A stretch of 22,568 nucleotides of DNA from Firmicutes bacterium UBA1764 (GTDB lineage Bacteria; Bacillota; Clostridia; Peptostreptococcales; Anaerovoracaceae): assembly GCA_002315535.1 (NCBI GenBank), contig DCHA01000056.1, positions 1-22,568 on the forward strand. The letters are read 5' to 3'. Made by a program: the position numbers and the translations under genes. Shown here in pieces: positions 1-8,527 of the stretch. The notes beneath the pieces are model-generated. The model did no database searches. It was not told where the DNA came from and saw only the letters and a program-made list of their open reading frames with translations. Position 1 is the stretch's first letter. The number at the start of each line of letters is the position of its first letter.

Positions 1-197
1 CGGAAGCAAAGGTGATAAGCATTTATCATAAAGGAGCTTATGAAAATATCAGCGAAGCGTATGCGTTCATAATGAAGTACGCAGAGAGCAACGGATACGA
101 GATTGACGGATTTGCTCGTGAATGCTACATTGATGGTATTTGGAACAAAGAGTCAATTGAGGATTGGCTGACAGAGATTCAGCTTCCGGTAAAATAA
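1..197 (+). CDS. C-terminal part of a GyrI-like / effector-binding-domain protein (partial, cut by window edge)
   Basis: The frame is open from the first bases of the window, so the 5' part lies outside; the GTG at 12 is an internal valine rather than a credible start. The readable 64 or so residues run through YHKGAYENISEAY, a G-E-x-Y stretch, YIDGIWNK and a final WLTEIQLPVK. This is the typical ending of the GyrI-like/AraC effector-binding fold, found alone or at the C-terminus of MerR- and AraC-type regulators, where it binds small hydrophobic or cationic ligands. The family call is confident from these motifs. Whether a DNA-binding domain precedes it cannot be seen. The gene ends in TAA, and a strong terminator follows about 110 bases later. 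Confidence 0.8.
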   Translation, partial: EAKVISIYHKGAYENISEAYAFIMKYAESNGYEIDGFARECYIDGIWNKESIEDWLTEIQLPVK

Positions 198-212
198 GAA
201 GAGAAAGCTTTT

Positions 213-300
213 ATGTGCGCAAAACTCTTTTGAAAAAGTGTACCTGTATGCCGCCGCAGCCTATCTTGCGAAAAACGGCAAGAAGGTCCTTAACTATTAA
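213..300 (+). pseudogene. short broken ORF or gene remnant with an apparent one-base frameshift
   Basis: An ATG at 213 opens a frame that stops at TGA (231-233), directly after a TTTT run at 228-231. Slipping forward by one base at that run gives a continuous 28-residue peptide, MCAKLFEKVYLYAAAAYLAK followed by NGKKVLNY and TAA at 298-300. The stop falls five bases before the terminator stem, so the 3' end looks like a genuine gene end. Only weak ribosome-binding sequence (AGAGAAAG) precedes the ATG. It may be the remnant of a deleted gene, a small protein with a homopolymer sequencing error, or chance. The product is not recognised. Confidence 0.25.
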
Positions 301-304
301 TATT

Positions 305-343
305 ACGGCGCAACACCTTAGGCAGTTGCGCCGTTTATTTTTG
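305..343 (+). terminator. rho-independent terminator
   Basis: A perfect 10-bp stem (ACGGCGCAAC at 305-314, complement at 325-334) encloses a 10-base loop and is followed by TTATTTTTG. It ends transcription from the upstream effector-binding gene and separates it from the sigma/anti-sigma pair. Confidence 0.85.
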
Positions 344-430
344 TCCGACGGAACAATTTTTCGATTTTTCTTGTAACGAAATCTAATATTTGAGCATTAA
401 TAAATGTAAACAGAAAGGAGGGACGGCAAA

Positions 431-910
431 ATGCAAATAAATGAAGATATTTACAGACAATATGCAGACTATGTTTATAAATATCTTATGTCAATGAGCG
501 GAAATGAAGATCTTGCGGAAGAATTAACGCAGGAGACTTTCTATCAAGCGATAAAAAGCATTGGTAGGTTTGACGGAAGCTGCAAGATAAGCACCTGGCT
601 GTGCTCGATAGCAAAGAACCAGCTGCTGGCCTACAGACGCAAGCATCCTGAATATGCAGATATAGATAGCGCAGAGCAGACTGCCGAATCCTCCGAAGAA
701 ACCGTAATTGCTAATCTGGACCGAATGCGACTTTTGTCTGAACTTCATTCTTGTCCGGAGCCTTACAGAGAATAATTGTATCTCAGACTATTTGCAGACC
801 TGAGCTTCAAAGAGATTGGAGAAATAATGGGTCGGACAGAGAACTGGGCACGAGTTACATTTTTTAGAGCGAAGGAATATTTAAAAGGGGAAATTGAAAA
901 GAATGGATAG
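431..910 (+). pseudogene. ECF-type RNA polymerase sigma factor interrupted by an in-frame stop
   Basis: A strong ribosome site (AAAGGAGGG at 414-422) precedes ATG 431. The first 114 codons encode a sigma-70 region 2: an acidic AEELTQETFYQAI helix, then RFDG, KISTWLCSIAKNQ, and a linker. TAA at 773-775 interrupts the frame just after EPYRE. Reading on in the same frame gives a complete region 4, with LYLRLFADLSFKEIGEIMG and a helix-turn-helix ending in WARVTFFRAKEYLK, and a natural TAG at 908-910. Family members carry an aliphatic residue at the interrupted position, and TTA to TAA would be a single change. The total length of about 158 residues is normal for the family. The anti-sigma gene overlaps its end. 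The gene is probably inactivated, unless the stop is a sequencing error or is read through. TTG 776 follows the stop but has no well-placed ribosome site. Confidence 0.85.
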
Positions 911-1880
911 ATTGTCATGTAATGTTGTTCGCGATCTTCTGCCGCTGTATGCAGAAGGCTTGACCAGCGAAGAAACAAATAAAGAAATAAACGGGCATCT
1001 TTCAGAGTGCGCAAGCTGCAAGGTGTATTATGACGATATGCTCAAAGACATCTCCGGTGAACTTGGAAAAGAGACAGACGATGCAGAAGCAAAAACTGTA
1101 GATTACTTAAAAAAGAGCAACAGGGTATTTAAAAGGGGTATTGTATTTGCAGCGATAGCAGTAGTAGCGCTTCTTGCTTGCATAGCTCTTTCAAGGGGTT
1201 ATCTGACTACGCATAGTGTGCGTTTTGAAAATGCCGAAGTAACAACTCTTGAAGCTACTGCGCAAAGTGTTCATTTAGAGGGACTTCTTGTAAATGAAAA
1301 CGAAGGAGTAAAGAATGTAACATATTCTTTTTCAGATGATGGCACTCTGTACATAAGCCTGACTGAACGACTGAAAACTCCGTTTAACAAAAGAAACTTT
1401 TCGGCTGATTATCAAACCACCGATACAATAAAATGTATTAAGCTTGCCGGAGTTGTTATTTGGGAAAACGGAAAAGAAATTCCGGATAATGCAGGGAAGC
1501 TATTTGCTTCAAAGCATTCACACCTTGGCGATATGTCTGCAAACGGTGAAACTGTTAAAGCCCTTGGTATGGTTGACGAGCTTGGCAGCTTTACAAACGA
1601 GCTGCAGACATCACAGACTCCGTATGGTTGGACAATATATCTTTCGGAAGATAAGGGTGGCGTTAATCAGAATAAGCTTGATTATCAGCTTAAGTATTAT
1701 GCCGCAATGCTTATCGCAACTATCGATAATTTGGGCTATGTTCGTTTTGAATACACAGTAGATGGACAGCCAAAAACATTTGAACTTACCGAGTCCGAAG
1801 CAGACCTTTACTACGGAAGTTCAGTAAAGGCTGCTGCGAAAACAGCTGCCGGATTAACAGATTTAATTACGAAATTATAA
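903..1880 (+). CDS. membrane anti-sigma factor with N-terminal zf-HC2 zinc finger
   Basis: The N-terminus has C6, then H32, C36 and C39 (HLSECASC), the metal site of ZAS-type anti-sigma domains that hold an ECF sigma factor at the membrane. The phrase CNVVRDLLPLYAEG is characteristic of this group. One membrane helix follows at about residues 79-96, leaving a roughly 225-residue C-terminal part predicted outside the cell, presumably sensory; I do not recognise that domain. ATG 903 is preferred because the conserved domain begins there and it overlaps the sigma stop (ATGGATAG). TTG 894 lies only three bases from the GGGG at 887-890. The gene is intact although its sigma partner carries a nonsense codon, so any signal it senses may have no regulatory output here. 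Confidence 0.85.
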   Translation: MDRLSCNVVRDLLPLYAEGLTSEETNKEINGHLSECASCKVYYDDMLKDISGELGKETDDAEAKTVDYLKKSNRVFKRGIVFAAIAVVALLACIALSRGYLTTHSVRFENAEVTTLEATAQSVHLEGLLVNENEGVKNVTYSFSDDGTLYISLTERLKTPFNKRNFSADYQTTDTIKCIKLAGVVIWENGKEIPDNAGKLFASKHSHLGDMSANGETVKALGMVDELGSFTNELQTSQTPYGWTIYLSEDKGGVNQNKLDYQLKYYAAMLIATIDNLGYVRFEYTVDGQPKTFELTESEADLYYGSSVKAAAKTAAGLTDLITKL

Positions 1881-1903
1881 TAGTATCTCAAATATAAAAT
1901 GTT

Positions 1904-1942
1904 AAAGGGCTCAGTTCATAGGAACTGAGCCCTCTTTTCTTT
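1904..1942. terminator. bidirectional terminator between convergent genes
   Basis: A perfect 11-bp stem (GGGCTCAGTTC at 1907-1917 with its complement at 1922-1932) has a four-base loop. On the plus strand it is followed by TCTTTTCTTTG, serving the anti-sigma gene. On the minus strand it is followed by TTTAACATTTTATA, serving the large coiled-coil gene that stops at 1951. Confidence 0.88.
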
Positions 1943-1950
1943 GATGGTAT

Positions 1951-4900
1951 TTAGTGAGGTACGTTAATCTGTATCGGCTTGATTTCCGGTTCGTCCATCC
2001 TTATTTTATCCTGCAGAGATTCGAGCTCTTCTTCCGGAGCCTTCTCCAGAGACTTCTTTTCAGCTATGGAGATTAAAGCCTTATTCAGCTCTTCATCGCT
2101 GTAAATACGACCCGCTTCTTTTTCTTTTATGCGAGATTGAAGCATAATTTCAACAGGAAGAATATCATCAGGATTCTTAACCTGTTCTTTTAACGCGATT
2201 TCTTCTTTGTCGAAATTACTGATAAGCTTTGTGCGTTCCATGATGGCCGCTCTAAGAGCCTTAACTGCATCAAGACGCTGCTGTCCAAGCTGAGTATGCT
2301 TTCTCTCGCCATCAGCATCCTCGCGCTTTGCAATATATGTTTCCAATGATTTGAGAAGATCTTCAGACTTATCCTTCCATTCTTCGGAACTCATATTCCA
2401 GTCATTGTTGCTGAATGCGTCGCTGTTGTTCTTGTAATTCTCAATCTTTTGCAAAACATTCTTGAAGTATTTGGAGTCACTGATCCCAAACAGCTTCTTT
2501 GATCTTTCAACTCTCTTAATAACTTCATTAATCTGTTTTGTAAATTGGCCCTGCAATTTCTCAAGCTGGGCAGTTCTCTGTTCAAGAACTTCACTCTTCT
2601 TGGCAACAAAGCTGTTCTTTGCATTTGCCATCTTTAAAGATTCCTGAGATAAATTATTGATGGCGCTATTAACCAGAAGTGTAGAGTTCTGGAATTCAAT
2701 CAGTTCGTTTCTTGCATCCATGAATGATGCGAGTTTTTCAATATGTGGCTCGTCGATTTCTTTATGCAGATCGACAAGTCTCTGGGCCTTTATAGGAGCC
2801 CATTTTTCTGACAACTTTTTCTTTAAAGCTGAGAGTCTGTTATTTCTTTCTTGTAAACGTTGTCCAACTTTATGGAATTGCGATTTAAGCTTCTCGTCTT
2901 TTGCATTAACTTTTTCATCAAACAGGCCCTTGCCGGAGTTAATAATGTTCTTAGCCTTGTTAATTAGATCAACTTCTTTTTGCAGAGAAGTTCCCATAAC
3001 TCGGAGTTCTTCTATTTCTTTATTATTAGAGTCTATTTCTTTTTGCTTTTCCGGTGAGATTGTCTTTAATTCCTCTGCACGTTCTCTTGTTTCATCAATT
3101 AATCTGTTATCAATTTCAATTTCTAATGCAAGACTGTCAAGTTTCTTCTTGTAACCCGCATACAATATATCCATTTTCTTGTGGATATCAGCGACCTGAT
3201 CCTTAAATGGAGTAATATTGTTTACAGTATTCAGAATGTTATTTAAAGCTGATAGTTTTGTCTCAAAAGTATCGAGAGTTTTTTTCGCCTCTTTAGAAAG
3301 TTTAAAGTTCTTTTTTTCTTTATTATTCTTGTCATAGTATTTATGAACCGCGCTCTTTATTAGCGAGAGATCCATTATTATGCCTTGCTGGATTGAAGGG
3401 CTTTGTCCTTGAGGATCGGTTATGCTCTTATTTGTATTCAGTTCTTCAAAAGCTTTTTTGTAATAATCGTAAGCTTCTTTATTTTCTGTTTCCAGGACTT
3501 TGCATAAATTAATTTTTGCCTGTATACAATCCTTAAGCGGATCAGGTACTCGAACATGGAAGCTTGCCTGATGAACTCTCACTGATAGGTCCGCAACAGC
3601 TTGATCCTTTGCAGCGATGGCATCCAAAAGGTTTTGTTTTATAGTCGAAGCTATATCAAGATTAATGTACTGATCTATGTATTCCTGCTTAACCTGTGAT
3701 ACCTGGTTTTCATCATATTTGTGCTCAAGCATTGCACTGATGGCTTGCATTTCATTTTGCTTTGCCTCAATGTCTTTGTTTATTTCGCCAATTTTCTCCA
3801 GGTATATAAGGCTTGCATTGAGGATATTATTATTTGCTTTTTCGAGTTTTGTTATGTTTTCCGACAGAACTTTCTGGTTTTGTTTTTTTGCGGACAGCAT
3901 TTCATCAGCGTCCTTGAGGAGTTTATTGAAGTCCTCTTTTCCGAAGTTTTCAAACAAGCTGTCAGGAACAATGTTTTTAAGACTGCTAATTGTAGACTGC
4001 TGAACTCCTGCTTTAAGGGCGCTTGTCTTTAATTCATTAAATTCCTCAAGCTCTTTTGCAAACTTTAAATAATTTTCGTTATCAGAATTTGGAACGATTC
4101 CACGCTTTGTCATTTCAGCCTTCAGCGATTCAAATTCCTTTTGTGACACTGCATATTCGGCATTAATTCTATTGGCTTCATCATTAAGCTCGGCCATATA
4201 ATCACCGTCAGCCAGTAGTTCGCAATCACGCATCTTTTTTTCATAGTCGTTTTGTTCTTTTTTCAAACCCTCATTTATGAGATCTTCCAGAACATCTACG
4301 GCATTCTTGTTGGTGTTTTTATCTCTTGCCAGTATTTCAGGCGAATTCAGTATGTCCGAAGCGGTGATTATTCCCTTTTTTTCAATAAGTGTTTTCAGCT
4401 GTGGATACAGATTGGCATTAACTTGATCAGAAAGTACATTTTTGAAATTAAACGTATCTGTGCCATTATTCTTTATATAGTTGTTAATAACATTTTGACT
4501 CTTCTTGCACTGTTCCTTGTATTCGTTCTTTGCAGTTTCGTAATCCTTTGTTTCCTTCTCTGCATTAACATCAGTAAAGTTATAAGAATTCTTTAAGAAT
4601 TGTCCTATGCTAAAGAATAAGTCCTTTCCGTTTTGCGCCATACGGAAAGCCTGATCATCATAATAATCGATTTCAAATTTATTATTTCTGATGGCATTAT
4701 TAATCTCAGCTGTTTGCTTGATCATCAGCCTGTTATACTGGAAATATAAATAATTGAGGTTTCTGAATGACTTAAATTGATTCTCAAGGTGTGTGTTAAG
4801 CTTTTTCTGATAGCTTTCATCGGTATCACGCTGTGTACGTGTAGGCTCTTTTTCCTTGAGCCTTTCAAGGTTCAGCATAAGCTGATCCAGGCAGTCCTTA

Positions 4901-5622
4901 ACTGAGAGTTCATCCTCCATTGGTTCAAACTCAGAATTATTTCCTGTATTAGCCTTAAGCTCTTCGCCCTGCCACTGTGTGTACAGCTCTGCAATGTCAT
5001 CTCTGTACTGAGGGTGGTCTGTGATATAGGATGAAAGCTTTGTTACATTTCTTATATCAAACTTTGCGTTTTCAACACCATTTGCGAGATCGTCAAGAAT
5101 TTCTCCGCCAACGTTAAGAAGCGGCGCAACCTTTGCGACCTGCTTTTCATCGCCAAAAGCCTTATAGCCGGCAACGGCAACCTTATAAATCTTGCCTGCC
5201 CATTTCAGTGCAGGACTCTTGATGTTGTATTTTCTGATTGCGATAGCAACTCTCTTGCGGTCTTCTTTATCAAAGGCAATATTTACTGCCTCGGCAGCAA
5301 AGTTCAGTGCTTTTTCCGCAGTATCTTTTTCTTCTGCATCTTCTTCAGCCTCGTCAGCATCGGCGTCGTCGTCTGCATCGTCGTTCTCTTTGTTGGACTC
5401 CTTCTTAGAAGACTTCTTTACTTCTTTCTCTTCTTCTTTTTCGTCTTCCTTTTTATCTTCCTTCTCTTCTTCTTTTTCCGGAGCGTCCTCTTCAGTGTCA
5501 TCCTCAGGCTGCTCAATGTCCTGCTTCAGGAAAGGATTCTCCTTAATTAAGGTGTCTATACCTGCGATGAAATCCTTGAAAATACCGGTTTTCAATAATT
5601 CTTTGAATTGCTCAAGATTCAT
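1951..5622 (-). CDS. very large, soluble, coiled-coil-rich protein of unknown function
   Basis: This encodes 1223 residues. ATG 5622 is chosen because AAGGAG (5636-5631) sits eight bases upstream; the in-frame TTG at 5628 would leave only two. Residues 1-37 form a short helical head. Residues about 38-104 are an almost uninterrupted D/E/K tract, probably a disordered linker. The rest is predicted almost wholly helical with long charged heptad-like stretches, especially about 480-700 and 800-1150. There is no signal peptide, membrane helix, LPxTG signal, Walker motif or zinc site, so it is probably cytoplasmic. SMC-type proteins are excluded by the missing ATPase heads. Cysteines are few. The gene stands alone with its own terminator; its divergent-side neighbour is an unrelated transporter. 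I do not recognise the family. A structural, scaffolding or filament role is only a guess from the architecture. Confidence 0.8.
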   Translation of the reverse strand: MNLEQFKELLKTGIFKDFIAGIDTLIKENPFLKQDIEQPEDDTEEDAPEKEEEKEDKKEDEKEEEKEVKKSSKKESNKENDDADDDADADEAEEDAEEKDTAEKALNFAAEAVNIAFDKEDRKRVAIAIRKYNIKSPALKWAGKIYKVAVAGYKAFGDEKQVAKVAPLLNVGGEILDDLANGVENAKFDIRNVTKLSSYITDHPQYRDDIAELYTQWQGEELKANTGNNSEFEPMEDELSVKDCLDQLMLNLERLKEKEPTRTQRDTDESYQKKLNTHLENQFKSFRNLNYLYFQYNRLMIKQTAEINNAIRNNKFEIDYYDDQAFRMAQNGKDLFFSIGQFLKNSYNFTDVNAEKETKDYETAKNEYKEQCKKSQNVINNYIKNNGTDTFNFKNVLSDQVNANLYPQLKTLIEKKGIITASDILNSPEILARDKNTNKNAVDVLEDLINEGLKKEQNDYEKKMRDCELLADGDYMAELNDEANRINAEYAVSQKEFESLKAEMTKRGIVPNSDNENYLKFAKELEEFNELKTSALKAGVQQSTISSLKNIVPDSLFENFGKEDFNKLLKDADEMLSAKKQNQKVLSENITKLEKANNNILNASLIYLEKIGEINKDIEAKQNEMQAISAMLEHKYDENQVSQVKQEYIDQYINLDIASTIKQNLLDAIAAKDQAVADLSVRVHQASFHVRVPDPLKDCIQAKINLCKVLETENKEAYDYYKKAFEELNTNKSITDPQGQSPSIQQGIIMDLSLIKSAVHKYYDKNNKEKKNFKLSKEAKKTLDTFETKLSALNNILNTVNNITPFKDQVADIHKKMDILYAGYKKKLDSLALEIEIDNRLIDETRERAEELKTISPEKQKEIDSNNKEIEELRVMGTSLQKEVDLINKAKNIINSGKGLFDEKVNAKDEKLKSQFHKVGQRLQERNNRLSALKKKLSEKWAPIKAQRLVDLHKEIDEPHIEKLASFMDARNELIEFQNSTLLVNSAINNLSQESLKMANAKNSFVAKKSEVLEQRTAQLEKLQGQFTKQINEVIKRVERSKKLFGISDSKYFKNVLQKIENYKNNSDAFSNNDWNMSSEEWKDKSEDLLKSLETYIAKREDADGERKHTQLGQQRLDAVKALRAAIMERTKLISNFDKEEIALKEQVKNPDDILPVEIMLQSRIKEKEAGRIYSDEELNKALISIAEKKSLEKAPEEELESLQDKIRMDEPEIKPIQINVPH

Positions 5623-5763
5623 AATCAATTCTCCTTAGTGGCGACATTTATATAAATTATTTATTAACGATAATAGTATTAGAGCTCGTATCCCAAACTC
5701 CATGATATATATTATTACATGTGGTGTTTCACATCCGTTTGTTATTTAGCCTCAAAAGCAGGG

Positions 5764-6666
5764 CTATGCCGAAGCCTCTTTTCTATTAGTTTTCAGCTCA
5801 CTGATTATTGATGAGCAAATGATTAAGGCTGCACCAATTATTCCAAAAACATCCATGTCTTCCTTTAAAACGATTGATGACAGTATCAATGCAAATACCG
5901 GATCAATATAGCTTAAAATTGCAATAGACTGAGCCGGAAGCTTTTTAAAGCTTGCGAAATACATGCCGTAGGGAATCCCGGTGTGGACGATTCCTACGAT
6001 TAAAACAAGCACAATTAGACCCGGAGTAATTTCTATTTCCCTGAATTTTTCTGTAAATAAAACATAGGGGATTAATATTATTGCGGCGCAGGCAAGCTGA
6101 ATAATTGTTTTTTCATATGCATCGTCGACGTCAATTTTCTTATTGATTATTACTACGCTTGCATAAAGGGCTGCGGCAAGCAGTCCGTAAATAACGCCCT
6201 TAATATTTTCCGTGTCAAGGCCGCCTCTTGCGGCAACTCCGGAGACAAAAACCATGCCGACCAGCGCGGCTAATGCGCACAGCGCTTTCCTTAGACTGAG
6301 CCTTTCCTTAAAGATGATAGGGGAGAGCAGTATAACGATAGTCGGCTCCATGTAGTAGCACAATGTTGCCGTAGCAACAGTGGTGTAATTATATGATTCG
6401 AAAAGGAGCATCCAGTTGATGCCGATGATAGCTCCGGTAATCATAATCAGAAGCGTGTTGCGTTTTCCGATGCCACTAAAAACCTTGCGGCCCTTAAGCT
6501 TTACAAACAGACACAAAAACAAAGCTCCGATTATGCCTCTTATGCACGCGAGCATCGCTGATGAAAGCGGTATATATACTCTGAACAGGCCGATGCTCCC
6601 CCAAATGAGCATCGAGGAGCACAGCATCAAATATGATTTTGTGTTTTTCGTTTCACTAAAATTCAT
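5764..6666 (-). CDS. EamA/DMT-superfamily membrane transporter
   Basis: This encodes 300 residues with about ten hydrophobic helices in two similar halves, the usual EamA layout. The first half shows IWGSIGLFR, RGIIGALFL, and NWMLLFESYNYTTVATATL followed by YYMEPTIVILLSPIIFKERL. The second half carries AALYASVVIINKK and YIDPVFALILSSIVLKED. Members export or import small metabolites such as amino acids or drugs; the substrate cannot be read from sequence. ATG 6666 starts exactly at the first conserved segment. The frame extends to TTG 6747, but those residues do not resemble the family. No good ribosome site lies before ATG 6666 (only AGAAG). It is divergent from the helicase gene, and no terminator was found after its stop. 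Confidence 0.88.
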   Translation of the reverse strand: MNFSETKNTKSYLMLCSSMLIWGSIGLFRVYIPLSSAMLACIRGIIGALFLCLFVKLKGRKVFSGIGKRNTLLIMITGAIIGINWMLLFESYNYTTVATATLCYYMEPTIVILLSPIIFKERLSLRKALCALAALVGMVFVSGVAARGGLDTENIKGVIYGLLAAALYASVVIINKKIDVDDAYEKTIIQLACAAIILIPYVLFTEKFREIEITPGLIVLVLIVGIVHTGIPYGMYFASFKKLPAQSIAILSYIDPVFALILSSIVLKEDMDVFGIIGAALIICSSIISELKTNRKEASA

Positions 6667-6760
6667 TTGTAAATTAGCTTCTGATATAATAATATATGTA
6701 AGTTCAATTTTATCATATATTCGCCATGTTATTAAGCGAGGAATCAATTATTAAGGATCT

Positions 6761-8527
6761 ATGAGTCACAAAAGTACGAAGAAAAAAACTAAATACATTT
6801 CTCAGGCGACTCTGATGTCTGAATATAATCTGACTCGCTCGATGATTGATCGTTTTTTGCCGGAGCCTATCGTTCGCAGCAACCCGTACTATAAATCCTC
6901 GGCCCCTATGCGTCTTTGGAAAGAGGAGGACGTGCTTCGGGTTTTAAGCGAGAATAAGGAGCTCGCCAGAGTTCTCAAGGAGAAGGCCAAGAAAAAGGAA
7001 GCCAGACGTAAAAGGGCGATGGAAAAATCAGCAGAGGCTATTGAGTTCCTAAAGCAGTTTTCTCCGGACGACCTTATCGCGCAGGGGCGCGAAATGAAAA
7101 GGCACTTCGTTCTTCACGTTGGCCCGACTAATAGCGGCAAAACCTATGATGCGATTCAGGCACTGAAAAAAGCGGAAACCGGTCTTTACCTTGGACCGCT
7201 CAGACTGCTCGCACTTGAGATGTTTGAGAATCTCAATATGGATTCCTGTCCGTGCAATCTGCTTACGGGCGAAGAATTCGAGCCCATTCCAATGGCAAGA
7301 CACACTGCCTCAACCATAGAGCTTTGCGATTTTGACAGGCATTACGATGTCGTGGTAATAGACGAGGCTCAGCTTATTGCGGACCCCTTCCGCGGCGCCG
7401 GCTGGACTAATGCAATATGCCTTGTCAACGCTGATGAGGTTCATGTTTGTCTTGCTCCGGAGGCGAAGAATCTGATCGAAAATCTTCTTATCGCGATGAA
7501 TACGGAATATGACATTGTCGAGCATGAAAGACTTGTGCCCCTGGAATTCTCCGGAGTATTCAAGGATATTAACGGCGTTAAACCGGGCGATGCGCTTATC
7601 GCATTTTCCAGAAAAAGAGTACTTGCAATATCCGCAGTGCTTGAAAAGCGAGGCATTAAATCAAGCGTTATTTACGGGGCGCTTCCACCTGCGGCTCGCC
7701 GCGAGGAGACTCGTAAATTCGCCGAAAAGGAAACCCGAGTTGTAGTCGCAACAGATGCAATCGGCATGGGAATATCTCTTCCGATTAAGCGTGTAATATT
7801 TGTACAGACAGATAAATTCGATGGTCAGCAGCAAAGACCTCTGACTGTATCGGAAATAAAACAGGTTGCGGGAAGAGCGGGCCGCTTTGGCAAATACGAC
7901 CTGGGCGAGGTTCTGACCATGGATAACAAGCACCTGATTTCATCAGCCTTAAAGGACGATGTTCCATCAATAGAAAAGCTTCAAATAGCCTTTCCAAAGG
8001 AGGCTCTGGAATATGATTATCCTTTGGGAAAGCTATTAAGCCAATGGGACAACCTTGAAAAGAGCGAATTCTACAGCAGAGAGGATATGACCGAGGCAGA
8101 ATACCTGCTTGAAAAGCTTGGTAATCATGCAAAGGGTGTCAGCCACGATGTTTTGTATAACCTGATTACCTGCCCTGTAGATATTAAGAACGATATGCTG
8201 GTAAATTACTGGCTTGAATGTTGTATAAACATCCTCAAGGGTGAGGATTTGCGCCAGCCGAATTTCGGAGAGTATAATCTCGAGCTTTGCGAGCTGAAAT
8301 ATCAGGCCTATGACGTATATCACCAGCTTCTTCGAAGAATCGGAATCGAAGACGATTGTCTCGAGGACAAGGAAAGGCTTTGCAACAAGATTAATAAGTT
8401 CCTGCTCAAAAAGAAAAGAGATTATCTCAGACACTGCAGAATTTGCGGCAGAGAGCTGCCTATCAGCTGTGCGTATAATCTCTGTGATGAATGTCACGAA
8501 AAAAATAAATATCGTTACTGGGACTAA
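6761..8527 (+). CDS. SUV3-like superfamily 2 helicase with N-terminal DNA/RNA-binding-like module and C-terminal zinc ribbon
   Basis: This encodes 588 residues. Residues about 12-60 contain a helix-turn-helix-like stretch (LMSEYNLTRSMIDRFLPEP, then PYYKSSAPMRLW), followed by a basic helix at 70-90. The helicase core has Walker A GPTNSGKT at 121-128, Walker B DEAQ at 201-204, ATDAIGMGIS at 330-339 and QVAGRAGR at 368-375. Short spacing and the GPTNSGKT/DEAQ pair match the SUV3 (SUPV3L1) branch of ATP-dependent RNA helicases rather than DEAD-box or RecQ enzymes. C559, C562, C575 and C578 form a probable zinc knuckle next to the end. In mitochondria SUV3 works with a 3'-5' exoribonuclease; no such partner is present here. 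ATG 6761 has AAGGA only three bases upstream, a short spacing. The stop overlaps that of the opposing small gene by four bases. A role in RNA turnover is inferred from family alone. Confidence 0.87.
   Translation: MSHKSTKKKTKYISQATLMSEYNLTRSMIDRFLPEPIVRSNPYYKSSAPMRLWKEEDVLRVLSENKELARVLKEKAKKKEARRKRAMEKSAEAIEFLKQFSPDDLIAQGREMKRHFVLHVGPTNSGKTYDAIQALKKAETGLYLGPLRLLALEMFENLNMDSCPCNLLTGEEFEPIPMARHTASTIELCDFDRHYDVVVIDEAQLIADPFRGAGWTNAICLVNADEVHVCLAPEAKNLIENLLIAMNTEYDIVEHERLVPLEFSGVFKDINGVKPGDALIAFSRKRVLAISAVLEKRGIKSSVIYGALPPAARREETRKFAEKETRVVVATDAIGMGISLPIKRVIFVQTDKFDGQQQRPLTVSEIKQVAGRAGRFGKYDLGEVLTMDNKHLISSALKDDVPSIEKLQIAFPKEALEYDYPLGKLLSQWDNLEKSEFYSREDMTEAEYLLEKLGNHAKGVSHDVLYNLITCPVDIKNDMLVNYWLECCINILKGEDLRQPNFGEYNLELCELKYQAYDVYHQLLRRIGIEDDCLEDKERLCNKINKFLLKKKRDYLRHCRICGRELPISCAYNLCDECHEKNKYRYWD

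Noticed and set aside
2657..3154. 165-codon plus-strand ORF inside the coiled-coil gene
   Set aside because: It is antisense to a continuous 1223-residue frame with clear start, ribosome site and terminator. The product resembles no known family.
5626..5628. TTG as the start of the coiled-coil protein
   Set aside because: AAGGAG would be only two bases away, whereas ATG 5622-5620 has an eight-base spacing.
5192..5638. 148-codon plus-strand ORF rich in serine
   Set aside because: It is the complement of the D/E/K tract of the minus-strand coiled-coil gene. Its serine-rich low-complexity product is a by-product of that composition, and it has no ribosome site or recognisable motif.
5639..5763. 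Promoter for the coiled-coil gene or terminator for the EamA gene
   Set aside because: Several A/T-rich -10-like words occur, but none has a convincing -35 at proper spacing. No stem with a T run follows the EamA stop.
6662..6690. Promoter for the helicase gene (TTCATT, 17 bases, TATAAT at 6685-6690)
   Set aside because: The -10 is perfect but the region is generally A/T-rich and the -35 matches only three of six bases, so it is not listed as a feature.
6667..6747. N-terminal extension of the EamA transporter to TTG 6747
   Set aside because: The extra 27 residues do not resemble the family. ATG 6666 starts at the conserved part.
8036..8497. 153-codon minus-strand ORF inside the helicase gene
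   Set aside because: It is antisense to conserved helicase C-terminal sequence including the zinc knuckle codons, with no family resemblance.
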